Assembly: GCF_040290245.1 (NCBI RefSeq) | Contig: NZ_PSMQ01000007.1 | Coordinates: forward strand, 1-41,657 | DNA length: 41,657 bases | From: Thermus_A sp040290245 | GTDB lineage: Bacteria; Deinococcota; Deinococci; Deinococcales; Thermaceae | Reading direction: 5' to 3' | Translations under genes and position numbers: made by a program | Shown here: positions 16,438 through 24,571 of the stretch, one piece after another | Numbering within the stretch: the stretch's first letter is position 1 | Layout: each line of letters starts with the position of its first letter | The notes under the pieces: generated by a model | What the model was told of the DNA's origin: nothing | Database searches by the model: none | What the model saw: only the letters and a program-made list of their open reading frames with translations

Positions 16438-17364
16438 CTAGGTGGGGAGGTGGCGAAGGCTTTGGGGAAAGGGCTCCAGCAAGGCTTGGCCCTCGAGGTA
16501 GGCCTCGCCGAACCTCAAGGACCATGAGCGCAGCAGGGCCAGGGGGGCTTCCGGGCCCGTCCGGCCCTTGCGGACCTCCTCTAGAAGAGCGAGGAAGTGC
16601 GCCTTTTCTTTTTGGGAAAGCCCCCGCTTGAAGTAGCCGAAGGCGTGTTGAAGGGCGTTGGCCAGCCCCCCGGGCCTCGGGGGGTGGAGGGTGGCCCTCA
16701 GAAACCCCTCCTGGTAGCGGGCAAGAACCTGGGGAAAGGCGGTCTTGTGCCCTTGGGCGATCAGCCGGCCCAGGGCCAGGGTTTCCTTGGGGCTTTGGGC
16801 CATGAGGAGGAGCTTGTACCGGGCGTGAAAGGCCCTGAGGTCCTGAAGGGTTTCTACCCTTCGAAGCCGGGCCAGGCCGAAGACCCGGGTAAAGAACTGG
16901 GCCCTCAGGACGGGGTTGGACAGCCGGCCTTCTTCCTCCACGGGCAGGAGGGGGAACCGCCTTAGGACCTCCCGGGCGAAAAGCCCTGCCCCACGCCCCA
17001 GCACCTCCCCCTTCGGACCATAAACGCGGGCGTCCTTCAGGGCGCAAGAAGGGGAGCGATTTTTCAGGATAAACCCCTCCACCTGGAGACCCTCTAGGAA
17101 GGTCTGGGAAAAGGCCTCCATTTCACCCGTTAAGTCCCTAGGAGAGGGTTCTGGCTGAATCAAAAACAGCCTTTTCCCCTCCTGGACGAGGCGGATGGCG
17201 GGGCGGGGTACGCTTAGGCCGATGGCCACCTCTGGGCAGACGGGGATGAGGTGGGCATGGGTTTTCAAGGCCTCCACCACCGGGTCGGGGATGAGGCCGC
17301 CGTTGTACCGGACGGCGGCCAGGCCTAAACAGGCGCTGACCACGATCCGCGGTGGGGGCCACAC
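16438..17364 (-). CDS. DUF523-DUF1722 (YbgA-like) fusion protein
   Basis: 308 residues. The N-terminal DUF523 domain reads PPRIVVSACLGLAAVRYNGG with CPEVAIGLSVPRP, and FILKNRSPSCALKDARVYG, giving three Cys (VSACLG, PVCPE, SPSCAL) that could bind an Fe-S cluster as in the TudS thiouracil desulfidases. From about residue 170 a DUF1722/YbgA domain follows (VETLQDLRAFHARYKLLLMA, LGRLIAQGHKT). YbgA is commonly encoded beside photolyase, fitting this island. The GTG at 17364 is the likely start. It converges on the ldrP operon with a two-base gap. Function unproved. Confidence 0.85.
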   Translation of the reverse strand: MWPPPRIVVSACLGLAAVRYNGGLIPDPVVEALKTHAHLIPVCPEVAIGLSVPRPAIRLVQEGKRLFLIQPEPSPRDLTGEMEAFSQTFLEGLQVEGFILKNRSPSCALKDARVYGPKGEVLGRGAGLFAREVLRRFPLLPVEEEGRLSNPVLRAQFFTRVFGLARLRRVETLQDLRAFHARYKLLLMAQSPKETLALGRLIAQGHKTAFPQVLARYQEGFLRATLHPPRPGGLANALQHAFGYFKRGLSQKEKAHFLALLEEVRKGRTGPEAPLALLRSWSLRFGEAYLEGQALLEPFPQSLRHLPT

Positions 17365-17469
17365 GCTGTTCAGCCTAGCCCCTTGCCCTTGGGGGAGATG
17401 GGGTCTGGGCTACGGTTGGAAGGCTGGATTCTGCGGGGATATTTTCCCCTTGCTATTTTAATCGTGAAA
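17365..17469. promoter_or_regulatory. AT-rich promoter-like gap upstream of the DUF523 gene
   Basis: A 105-base gap between the LysA-like stop and the DUF523 start on the same strand. Its lysA-proximal half, about 17440-17480, is strikingly AT-rich for this genome (TTTTAATCGTGAAATTAATA on the plus strand). It probably carries the minus-strand promoter for the DUF523 gene, but I cannot assign a convincing -35/-10 pair. Confidence 0.3.
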
Positions 17470-18600
17470 TTAATAACAAAAATCCAGAACCCGCCAGCCG
17501 CTCCCATCCCAGGCCAGCTCCAGGGGCCTGGGCGTGTCCAGATACGGCATGGCCATGCTCGCCCCGTAGGCTCCCGCCAAGAGAAAGACCAGGGCTTCCC
17601 CTTCCTTGGGGACCGGGAGGCGCACCCCCCGGGCCAGCACGTCGGCAGCCTCACAGGCCGGGCCCGCGAGGTCAAAGACGGCTTCCTTCTCGCTTTGGTA
17701 GAGGGGGAGAACGGGGTGCCTGGCCCCATAGAGGAGGGGTCTGAGGAAGCTCGTCATCCCTGCGTCTAAGAGGAGGTAGGTCTTACGGGTCCGCTTCACG
17801 CCCCAGATTCTGGTCACCAGAACCCCGCTTCCGGCCACCAGGCGTCGGCCGGGCTCGAGCCAGATCTTGGCTCCGTACAGACGGGCCAAGTCCTCCATGG
17901 CAGGCCCAAGGGGCCCAAGCGGGAGATCCAGGCCGAAGCCGCCTCCTAGGTTGAGGACCCTCTGGGGCCCAACCGCAGTTCGGAGGCGCTGGAGGACCGC
18001 ATACCCTTCTAGAAAATCCTCCGCCCGGTCCAGACCAGAGCCCAGGTGGAGGTGGAGGCCCAAAACCAAAAGGCCCAGCCCCTCAGCCCTTCTCAAAAAG
18101 CCCGGCAGCTTTTGGGGCAACACGCCGAACTGGCTTTCCCCCCTCCCCGTGGCCAAGTGACCGTGCGTCCTCACGGGAAGATCGGGGTTGACCCTGAGGA
18201 GGACCTGTGCCCCCTTTAGATGGCGGCTTACCCTAAGGAGATCCGCCTCCGAGTCCAGGACCGTCACCGGTGGACGGTCCTGGAAACGCTGGAGGGCCCA
18301 GGGGGTCTTCACGGGACCATTCCAGACGATTTCCTCCGGGGAAAGCCCTACCCCAAGGGCCCGTTCCACCTCGCCGGCCGAGACCGCCTCCGCGCCGAAC
18401 CCCAGGGCCTTGATCTGGGGAAGAAGGGCGGGGTTCGCCTTTAGGGCAAAGAAAAATCGAGCCTTAGGAAAGGCCTTCCGAAGGGCCTCGGCCTCTTCCT
18501 CGAGCACGGTGAGGTCATAGGCGTAAAAGGGGGTGGGAAAGCCGTCTAGGGCCTGCTTAAGCGCCTCGAGAAACCTTGGGTTAAGATGGGGCGTGTTCAT
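17470..18600 (-). CDS. Diaminopimelate-decarboxylase-like PLP enzyme (LysA family)
   Basis: 376 residues from ATG 18600 (a GTG at 18612 would add four). Fold-type III decarboxylase: PLP Lys in RFFFALKANP, HLHLGSGL, VLNLGGGFGLDLP, IWLEPGRRLV, the interface Cys in GPACEAADVLA, and GAYGASMAMPYLDTPRP near the end. LysA normally has 410-420 residues, so it is on the short side. Thermus makes lysine by the alpha-aminoadipate route and its wall uses ornithine, so a DAP decarboxylase would be out of place; another substrate should be considered. Its start overlaps head-to-head with the next gene. Confidence 0.85.
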   Translation of the reverse strand: MNTPHLNPRFLEALKQALDGFPTPFYAYDLTVLEEEAEALRKAFPKARFFFALKANPALLPQIKALGFGAEAVSAGEVERALGVGLSPEEIVWNGPVKTPWALQRFQDRPPVTVLDSEADLLRVSRHLKGAQVLLRVNPDLPVRTHGHLATGRGESQFGVLPQKLPGFLRRAEGLGLLVLGLHLHLGSGLDRAEDFLEGYAVLQRLRTAVGPQRVLNLGGGFGLDLPLGPLGPAMEDLARLYGAKIWLEPGRRLVAGSGVLVTRIWGVKRTRKTYLLLDAGMTSFLRPLLYGARHPVLPLYQSEKEAVFDLAGPACEAADVLARGVRLPVPKEGEALVFLLAGAYGASMAMPYLDTPRPLELAWDGSGWRVLDFCY

Positions 18601-19252
18601 CGGTGTGGCCACCCAGTTTAGCGCGGAACTCTGGGGTCTGCGGACAGCTTACCTCGAGGCCCTTGCCCATGCGGGGCTTTCCCCCGTCCTTCTCCCTCCC
18701 CAGGACCCAAAGCGGCTGGAGAGGATCCTCCCCCACCTAGACGGCCTCCTCCTCCCAGGGGGGGTGGATCTGGACCCCGCTTTGTACCATGAGGAACCCC
18801 ACCCCGCCTTAGGAGAGGTCCAGGCTGAGCGGGATCAGTTGGAGTTGTTCCTGATCAAGTACGCGGTGGAAAACGGCCTGCCCATCCTCGGCATCTGCCG
18901 GGGAATCCAGGCGATGAACGTGGCCCTGGGGGGAAGCCTTTACCAGGACCTTTCTTCCTTTGGATTTCGGGAGGTTCAGCACCAGCAAAAGGGGCGGGGC
19001 CTGGCCCACTCCCTCACCCAGGTGGGAGAAAGCCCATTGGGACGGCTTTTTCCTGAGACCTTCCGGGTCAACTCCTACCACCATCAGGGCTTAAAACGCT
19101 TAGCCCCAGGGCTCAAAGCGGTGGCCCTCGCCCCGGACGGGCTGGTGGAGGCGGTCATCCTGGAGGGCCATCCGCTCTTTTTGGGCCTCCAGTGGCACCC
19201 CGAGCTTTTGAAGGAGCACTGGGGAATTTTTAGGCTTTACAGCCAGGTTTGA
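18593..19252 (+). CDS. Class I glutamine amidotransferase-like gamma-glutamyl hydrolase (PuuD family)
   Basis: 219 residues from GTG 18593, which gives the family N-terminus VFIGVATQ. Landmarks of peptidase C26/PuuD: LDGLLLPGGVDLDPALY, nucleophile GICRGIQAMNVALGGSLYQD (Cys), NSYHHQGLKRL and a terminal LGLQWHPE with the catalytic His and Glu. It likely cleaves gamma-glutamyl amide bonds such as gamma-glutamyl-GABA or related compounds. The gene starts inside the 5' end of the divergent LysA-like gene (8-base overlap), and its 3' end overlaps the convergent M19 gene by 16 bases. Confidence 0.87.
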   Translation: MFIGVATQFSAELWGLRTAYLEALAHAGLSPVLLPPQDPKRLERILPHLDGLLLPGGVDLDPALYHEEPHPALGEVQAERDQLELFLIKYAVENGLPILGICRGIQAMNVALGGSLYQDLSSFGFREVQHQQKGRGLAHSLTQVGESPLGRLFPETFRVNSYHHQGLKRLAPGLKAVALAPDGLVEAVILEGHPLFLGLQWHPELLKEHWGIFRLYSQV

Positions 19253-20187
19253 AGCCAACGGATCCAGTTTCCTCCCAAAAACGCCTCGTCTCCTAGGCGG
19301 ACGAGGTCCTTGTGGGCCTCTAAACCCAGCGGGAGGCTTTCCAGGCCAAACCCCCCATCCCAGTCGCTACCCAGCCCCACCCGATCCGGGCCCAGGCGGG
19401 CCTCGAGGTAGGCCTTATGGGCCAGACAGGCGCTGATGGGAAGCCTGGGCATGCCTCGTGTCCAACTCACATCCAGAAAGGCGTTGAACGGGACGACTCC
19501 CACCACCCCATCCCGCACCCGGAGGGCCAGAAGCATCTCGTCCGAAAGATGGCGGGGGGTGGGGGTGAGGGCCCGGGCGTTCGCATGCGAGGCGGCCACC
19601 GGCCCCTTAAAACGGGCCATAACCGGAAAGAAGGCGGTATCCGCCAGGTGGGAGACGTCCAACGCCATGCCCAACCTCTCCATCCGCGCCAGGAGCGCCT
19701 CTCCCAAAGCGGAAAGGGGGGCGGGCTCGGCGTTTCCGCCCGCGTAGGCGTTTTTCGTGGCCCAGGTTAGGCCCACCATCCTTACCCCTCGGGCGTGGAG
19801 TTCGTCCAGCGCCTCCGGTTCTGGAAGGACATGGGCCCCTTCCAAAAGAAGAAGAAGGCCCAGAACCCCGTCTTTGGGGTAAGCCAGGGCGTGGGTCTTC
19901 AGGTCCCGGCCGGAACGCAGGATCCTTACCAGGTTTTGCCTCTCCCATTCCAGATAAAGGGCCACCTGGCGCAGAGCCTCTTCAAACAGGTGCCCTTCGT
20001 GCCCTCGAGGGTCTACAAAGACCGTGGCAAAGACCAGGCCAAACCCCGCTTCCCTAAGGGAGGGGAGGCTCACGAGGGGTGTCTCGGAAAGACCCTCCTG
20101 GCGCCGGAGGGCCTCGAGGGGAAGGGTGAGGTTCCGGCCCAGGTTCAAGGCGTTGTAGGCCAGGTCCAGATGGGCATCCACCCGCAT
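19237..20187 (-). CDS. Renal-dipeptidase-like membrane dipeptidase (peptidase M19)
   Basis: 316 residues. The M19 zinc ligands are visible in order: VDAHLD (HxD), LLLLEGAHVL (Glu), ALDVSHLAD (His), VAASHANARAL (His) and VGLGSDWDGG (Asp). The family cleaves dipeptides, often with a D-residue or unusual C-terminal amino acid. No signal peptide is present, so it is probably cytoplasmic. Together with the PuuD-like gene it suggests turnover of gamma-glutamyl or wall-derived peptides. Convergent 16-base overlap with the PuuD gene. Confidence 0.93.
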   Translation of the reverse strand: MRVDAHLDLAYNALNLGRNLTLPLEALRRQEGLSETPLVSLPSLREAGFGLVFATVFVDPRGHEGHLFEEALRQVALYLEWERQNLVRILRSGRDLKTHALAYPKDGVLGLLLLLEGAHVLPEPEALDELHARGVRMVGLTWATKNAYAGGNAEPAPLSALGEALLARMERLGMALDVSHLADTAFFPVMARFKGPVAASHANARALTPTPRHLSDEMLLALRVRDGVVGVVPFNAFLDVSWTRGMPRLPISACLAHKAYLEARLGPDRVGLGSDWDGGFGLESLPLGLEAHKDLVRLGDEAFLGGNWIRWLQTWL

Positions 20188-20236
20188 GCTCCCATCCTAA
20201 TCGAGCCCGCCGGTCAGGCCTGCTCCGAGCAGTCGG

Positions 20237-20261
20237 AAGGGCCCCATAAGGGTGGGGCCTT
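20237..20261 (-). terminator. Hairpin downstream of the APC permease gene
   Basis: On the minus strand AAGGCCCC pairs with GGGGCCCTT (one bulged G) around an 8-base loop. It lies about 35 bases past the permease stop in the 108-base gap before the dipeptidase gene. There is no strong T-tract, as is common in high-GC thermophiles. Confidence 0.5.
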
Positions 20262-20295
20262 GTCCGTTGAACCTGGGCAAAAAGGCCCTAAAGGC

Positions 20296-22158
20296 TTAGG
20301 GTCCCCCCACATAGACCAAGGGGCGCTGGCCTGGGTGGGGTTCCGCCCGACGGAGGACCTCCCGGGTGAGGGTGGGAACATCCCCCTCACCGAAGAGAAG
20401 GAAGTCCACCGCTGCCTGCATGGGGGAGATCTCCGGCCACTCAAAGTAGATGCGCGGGATGGTACCGGTCTCGTCCCGGATGTAGAGGAGGAGGGCGGCC
20501 AGGGCATTGGGTACGCTGGTCCCTTCGGTCCGGAGGATACGGTAGTGTCCAAGCTCTACCCCTCGGACCCGGAGTTCCCGGCTGAACTCGGAGGGGTCCA
20601 GGACCCCCACCTCTACAAAAAGGAACGGGTCCTGAAGGGGAAAGCGGAGCAGGTCCCGGATGCGGGTTTCCTTCTCCACGTATTCGGCAAAGGTGCCCAG
20701 CCTGCGGTGGTGGGCGATAAGGCGAAGGGGAGTCTCTTGGGTGCGCAGGCCTTGGAGAAACGACTGGGCCAGTTCGTCCAAAACCACCCGATCCACACGC
20801 AGCTCGTAGGCCCGTAGCGTCCGGGAGACCAACGAGACCAAAAGGGTTACGGAGATGAAAAACGAGGCGATCTTGACCCCATCGGGCCGCTCCAGGGTGT
20901 TGGCAAACAAGGTGTAAAGGAAAAGAGCGAGGATCACCCCAGAGTAGGGTTTATGGCGGGGCTTGGCCAGCAGGTACGCGGCCCAGGCCGCTGAGGTCAT
21001 AACCACCAGAACCCCCGTGGCGTAGGCTGCAGCCTGGGCGTTCACGTTGGCCTTAAAAAGAAGGGTGACGCCGATGGCCACCAAGGTAAAAAAGATGGTC
21101 AAAACGCGGGTAGCCTTCGCCCATTCCGGAGCCATCCCGTACCGAGGCAGGTATCTCGGGACGATGTTCAAAAGCCCGGCCATCGCGCTCCCCCCGCCAA
21201 ACCAGAGGATCAGGATGGTGCACAGGTCGTACAGGGTGCCAAACCCTTCCCCCAAGTAGCGGTGGGCCAGGTAGGCCAACGCACGCCCGCTTGCAGGCCC
21301 ACCTTCTTTGAAGGCCTCCGGGGGGATCAAAACCGTGGTGACCCAGGCGCTGGAAAGAAGCAGGACCCCCATTATGCTCGCCGCCGTTAACAGGAGCTTG
21401 CGGGTGTTGCGAATGCGGCACCGGGGCTTTTCCGGCGGATCATCCGGGCAGCCCTTGATGAGCGGCATCACGGCCACCCCGGTTTCGAAGCCGCTCAGGC
21501 CCAGGGCCAGTTTGGGAAAAGCAAGGACCACGGCCAAGGCCAGGCTTTGGGGGGTGAGGTAGGTTTCCCGGATCCCTGTCCACCAGGCTTCCCACTTCGG
21601 GAGCGTCAAGGCGTAAGGGAGCGTGGCAGCGACCACAACGGCGTTGAGGAGAAGGTAGGCCAAGACAATCCCCACGGCCACCGTAATCGCTTCCCGAAAC
21701 CCCAGGTAGAAGACGAAGCCCAGGAGAAGGAGAAAGAACAAGGTCACCCCGAGTTGGTTCTGGAGCCAGGGGGGGGTGAAGGGGTTTTCCACGAAGTGGG
21801 TGGCCGCATCGGCCGCTGAAAGCGTGATGGTGATCATAAAATCGGTGGCCATAAACCCCAGAACCACCAAGGTGATCAGCTTTCCCTTCCAGCCTCTGTA
21901 AAGGTGCGTCAGGAGGGACAGCGAACCCTCCCCATGAGGGCTCTCCTCCGCCACGCGCCAATACACCGGGATGGCACCGAAAAAAGTGAAAGCCACGAGC
22001 AGGAGGGTGGCGAGGGGGGAAAGCAAGCCGGCGGCCACGAAGGCAATGCTTGGCTGGTAACCCAGGGTGGAAAAGTAATCCAGACCGGTGAGGCACATCA
22101 CCTGCCACCAGGGGTGCTGGGACTCCCTAGGGCTCGAGGGGTGGGTAGCAGCTTTCAT
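20296..22158 (-). CDS. APC-superfamily amino acid/cation permease with cytoplasmic C-terminal domain
   Basis: 620 residues. The first 470 hold about 12 hydrophobic spans beginning MCLTGLDYFSTLGYQPSIAF, an APC-type first helix, with RVAEESPHGEGSLSLLTHLY between spans and GLSGFETGVAVMPLIKG. The last 150 residues are soluble and end in EVLRRAEPHPGQRPLVYVGG. The overall plan recalls KUP/KimA-like potassium carriers as much as amino-acid permeases, but the first-helix sequence is not that of KimA, so the substrate is left open. Good ribosome-binding site GGGAGG before ATG 22158. Single-gene unit, divergent from the PepSY operon. Confidence 0.82.
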   Translation of the reverse strand: MKAATHPSSPRESQHPWWQVMCLTGLDYFSTLGYQPSIAFVAAGLLSPLATLLLVAFTFFGAIPVYWRVAEESPHGEGSLSLLTHLYRGWKGKLITLVVLGFMATDFMITITLSAADAATHFVENPFTPPWLQNQLGVTLFFLLLLGFVFYLGFREAITVAVGIVLAYLLLNAVVVAATLPYALTLPKWEAWWTGIRETYLTPQSLALAVVLAFPKLALGLSGFETGVAVMPLIKGCPDDPPEKPRCRIRNTRKLLLTAASIMGVLLLSSAWVTTVLIPPEAFKEGGPASGRALAYLAHRYLGEGFGTLYDLCTILILWFGGGSAMAGLLNIVPRYLPRYGMAPEWAKATRVLTIFFTLVAIGVTLLFKANVNAQAAAYATGVLVVMTSAAWAAYLLAKPRHKPYSGVILALFLYTLFANTLERPDGVKIASFFISVTLLVSLVSRTLRAYELRVDRVVLDELAQSFLQGLRTQETPLRLIAHHRRLGTFAEYVEKETRIRDLLRFPLQDPFLFVEVGVLDPSEFSRELRVRGVELGHYRILRTEGTSVPNALAALLLYIRDETGTIPRIYFEWPEISPMQAAVDFLLFGEGDVPTLTREVLRRAEPHPGQRPLVYVGGP

Positions 22159-22213
22159 AGGCCTCCCAATGCCGAGGCCACTTTAGTACCCTGGGCACCA
22201 AAGGAGCAAGCTC

Positions 22214-22235
22214 GTTACCCAGGTGTAACCCAGGG
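22214..22235. promoter_or_regulatory. 11-bp direct repeat, putative response-regulator site
   Basis: GTTACCCAGGT is followed at once by GTAACCCAGGG, two 11-bp units matching at nine of eleven positions. Tandem half-sites with an 11-bp period are typical of OmpR/PhoB-family regulators, and such a regulator is encoded in the operon starting 54 bases downstream. The same stretch also forms a small dyad GTTAC-N6-GTAAC. A -10-like TCTAGG at about 22243 could serve the PepSY operon. The site lies between divergent genes and might also affect the permease. Confidence 0.55.
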
Positions 22236-22288
22236 GCTGGAGTCTAGGGGTGGACCCTGGGGATGACCGGGGTCCAAAGGAGGCCAAG

Positions 22289-22708
22289 ATGAGGAAATGG
22301 CTTTGGCTTGGGCTTTTGGCGGCTCTATCGGCTGTAGGCTACCTGGCTTTGGCCCAAAGGGGTAGCCTGGGTCAGGCCGGTCCCCAGAACCCTTCTTACC
22401 CGGGCACAACGGCGGTCTCGGATGAGGAGATGGACGAGGCCGCCGAGGCCCAGGCTGATAGGAACCTGGCCAGGATCACCCCTGACCAGGCGGTTCAGGC
22501 CGCGCAGCAGCTCCTCCAAACCCAGGCGACCCCCAAAACGGTAACCCTGGGGAACGAGAACGGCCACCCGGTCTGGGAAGTGGTGATCGGGAACGAGGAG
22601 GTTAAGGTGGACGCGGGCACGGGCCAGGTTTTGCACCGAGAACCCCTAGGCCAGGAGGCGCAGAACGAGGAGGACGGCAAAAACGCGGAGGATGAGGCGG
22701 GAGAGTGA
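22289..22708 (+). CDS. Secreted PepSY-domain protein
   Basis: 139 residues. Signal peptide MRKWLWLGLLAALSAVGYLALA, an acidic Gln/Glu/Ala-rich linker, and a PepSY domain at about 70-118: ITPDQAVQAAQQLL, HPVWEVVIGNEEVKVDAGTG, QVLHRE. The tail is very acidic (EEDGKNAEDEAGE). PepSY proteins inhibit proteases or act as sensors, and very often precede two-component genes, as here. The ATG at 22289 is fixed by a strong AAAGGAGG ribosome-binding site. First gene of the operon reaching to 26774. Confidence 0.88.
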   Translation: MRKWLWLGLLAALSAVGYLALAQRGSLGQAGPQNPSYPGTTAVSDEEMDEAAEAQADRNLARITPDQAVQAAQQLLQTQATPKTVTLGNENGHPVWEVVIGNEEVKVDAGTGQVLHREPLGQEAQNEEDGKNAEDEAGE

Positions 22709-22716
22709 ACCTTAGC

Positions 22717-22747
22717 CCTAGCCCCCGGGCCCTGCCTGGGGGCTAGG
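22717..22747 (+). terminator. Strong intercistronic hairpin after the PepSY gene
   Basis: CCTAGCCCCC (22717-22726) pairs perfectly with GGGGGCTAGG (22738-22747) over an 11-base loop. There is no T-tract. Its last base is the G of the GTG proposed for the next gene, so it may be an attenuating terminator that lowers expression of the downstream genes, or an mRNA-processing or stability element. Confidence 0.6.
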
Positions 22748-23379
22748 TGTGTCAAGATATCGCTGTGCGTCTTTCCTCGCGGACCCTCTTCCTCATGCGG
22801 GCGCTTTTGGGTGGGGCTTTGGCGGGGTTTATTGTGCTCGCCACAGGGGTCTTTCGGCATGAGGGGTTTGCCTTTGATGCCCCTATTCTGGCCTGGCTTT
22901 ACGCTCATCGGTCCTCGGCCCTAGACCAGACGGCGCGCCTTCTTACCCTTTCCGCCTCGGCCAAGGTCCTCGCCCCCCTTAGCCTTGCCCTTTTGCTCTG
23001 GCTTTGGTACCGGAAGGGACGGTGGACCTTTTTCCTCCTCGGGGTAGGGGGTGCCTCTGTCCTCAGTCTGTTGATGAAGGAGGTCTTCGCTCGAGGCCGC
23101 CCCCACCTTTTCCCTGCTTTGATGCCGGAAAAAGACTATAGCTTTCCCAGCGGCCACGCCCTGGGGAGTATGGCCCTTGCCTTGGCCCTGGGGTTCGCGG
23201 TTTTGGATACCCACCCCAGCGTAGGGCGCCTTGTCCTGGCGTTAGGCGCCTTCTGGAGTCTGATGGTGGGCCTTTCCCGGCTTTACCTCCAGGTCCACTA
23301 CCCGTCGGATGTCCTTGCCGGCTTCCTGGTTGCGATGGGGTGGGTCTTTGGACTCTACCTATGGATGCGCAAAAACTAG
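22747..23379 (+). CDS. PAP2-family phosphatase, probable undecaprenyl-diphosphatase
   Basis: 210 residues from GTG 22747; another GTG six codons later or ATG at residue 17 are possible starts, and the hairpin overlapping the first GTG makes a later start attractive. Six hydrophobic spans carry the three PAP2 motifs: KEVFARGRPHLF, YSFPSGHALGSMAL and SRLYLQVHYPSDVLAG. The family removes a phosphate from lipid phosphates such as undecaprenyl diphosphate on the outer face. The DedA gene follows with a 19-base overlap, which supports a lipid-carrier role. Confidence 0.88.
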   Translation: MCQDIAVRLSSRTLFLMRALLGGALAGFIVLATGVFRHEGFAFDAPILAWLYAHRSSALDQTARLLTLSASAKVLAPLSLALLLWLWYRKGRWTFFLLGVGGASVLSLLMKEVFARGRPHLFPALMPEKDYSFPSGHALGSMALALALGFAVLDTHPSVGRLVLALGAFWSLMVGLSRLYLQVHYPSDVLAGFLVAMGWVFGLYLWMRKN

Positions 23380-23927
23380 TCCTTCTTCTTTCTTATCCGG
23401 GGCTTTTCCTCCTCGTTTTGGCTGAGACCGGACTCCTGGTGGGCTTTGCCTTGCCGGGGGATAGCCTTTTGGTGACAGTAGGTCTCCTGGCTGCGGCGGA
23501 CCGGCTCACGCTTCCCTATGCCCTTCTGGCCCTTTTCTTCGGATCTTTCCTGGGCCACCAGATGGGCTACTTCTGGGGTCGGCGCCTGGGGCCAGGACTG
23601 GCCCAGCGCGTCCCCAAGGAACGCCTTGAGAAGACCCGGCTTTTCCTTTTCCGAAGGGGCCAGCTTGCCGTCGTCCTGGCCCCTTTGGTCCCCGTGGTCC
23701 GCACTGCCATGCCTTTCCTTCTGGGGGCTTTGGGCTTTCCCTATCCGCGGTTTGTGGTCCTTTCCCTCCTCGGCACCCTGGTCTGGACCCAGGGGGTTAC
23801 GCTCCTGGGCTATGCCTTGGGCCACGCGGTGCCGGGCCTCGAGCGGTCCATTCTTCTGGTTGTGGCCGGAGTGGTTTTGCTCTCCCTCCTTCCCGGCTGG
23901 GTCGGGTTAAGAAGGGTGAAGGAATGA
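23361..23927 (+). CDS. DedA-family membrane protein
   Basis: 188 residues from ATG 23361. DedA/SNARE-associated motifs are present: ETGLLVGFALPGDSLLVTVG, FFGSFLGHQMGYFWGRRLG, and VVLAPLVPVVRTAMPFLLGA with the conserved R. Recent work assigns DedA proteins as flippases that return undecaprenyl phosphate (UptA/PopT type) or phosphatidylethanolamine to the cytoplasmic face. It overlaps the PAP2 gene by 19 bases and the response-regulator gene by four. Confidence 0.9.
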   Translation: MDAQKLVLLLSYPGLFLLVLAETGLLVGFALPGDSLLVTVGLLAAADRLTLPYALLALFFGSFLGHQMGYFWGRRLGPGLAQRVPKERLEKTRLFLFRRGQLAVVLAPLVPVVRTAMPFLLGALGFPYPRFVVLSLLGTLVWTQGVTLLGYALGHAVPGLERSILLVVAGVVLLSLLPGWVGLRRVKE

Positions 23928-24571
23928 GGCTTTTGCTGGTGGAAGATGACCCTCGGGTGGGTTCCATGATTAAAGAGGCCCTGGAAGCAGACGGATATGT
24001 GGTGGATTGGGCAAGGAGTGGAGAAGAAGGGCTAAGCCTTTTTGAACTCTTCCCGTACGACTTAGTGGTTTTGGACCTGATGCTGCCCGGTCTGGATGGG
24101 TTTTCCTTCCTGGCCTCCTTAAGGGAACAGGCCAGAACGCCCGTCTTGGTCTTGACCGCCCGGGATGCCCTGGAGGACCGCGTCCAGGGGTTGGAAGGGG
24201 GGGCAGACGACTACCTGGTCAAGCCCTTTCACCTGAGGGAGCTTCGGGCCCGCCTGCGGGCCCTTGTGCGGCGCGCCTCGGGGGAGGCGAAAAACCTCGT
24301 CCGGCGAGGACGGTTAAGCCTGGATCTCGAGACTAGACGGGCGTGGTTTGAGGGGCGGGAAGTCCGGCTTTCTGGCCGGGAATACGCCCTTCTGGAGTTT
24401 CTCGCTCTTAATGCCGGCGGGTACTACCCCAGGGAAGTCCTTCTAGAAAAAATCTGGGGTGGGGAGGTGGATCCCAAGGTGGTGGATGTGTACATCCGAC
24501 GGCTTAGGGTAAAACTGGATGAAAGGGTCATCGAGACGGAGCGAGGCCTAGGGTACCGTTTTGTAGGATGA
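23924..24571 (+). CDS. OmpR-family response regulator (first system)
   Basis: 215 residues. Receiver domain with acidic pocket VEDD, phosphoacceptor D51 in VVLDLMLPGLDG, and VKPFHLRELRARLRAL after the switch. C-terminal winged helix: LSLDLETRRAWFEGREVRLS, LSGREYALLEFLALN, and VDVYIRRLRVKLDERVIET. It is encoded between the DedA and kinase genes with four-base overlaps. The 11-bp repeat at 22214-22235 is a candidate target. Confidence 0.95.
   Translation: MRLLLVEDDPRVGSMIKEALEADGYVVDWARSGEEGLSLFELFPYDLVVLDLMLPGLDGFSFLASLREQARTPVLVLTARDALEDRVQGLEGGADDYLVKPFHLRELRARLRALVRRASGEAKNLVRRGRLSLDLETRRAWFEGREVRLSGREYALLEFLALNAGGYYPREVLLEKIWGGEVDPKVVDVYIRRLRVKLDERVIETERGLGYRFVG

Noticed and set aside
22159..22288. 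c-di-AMP (ydaO) or other riboswitch in front of the permease gene
   Set aside because: The leader on the permease side is short and shows none of the conserved blocks; the noticeable structure is an 11-bp direct repeat better explained as a regulator site.
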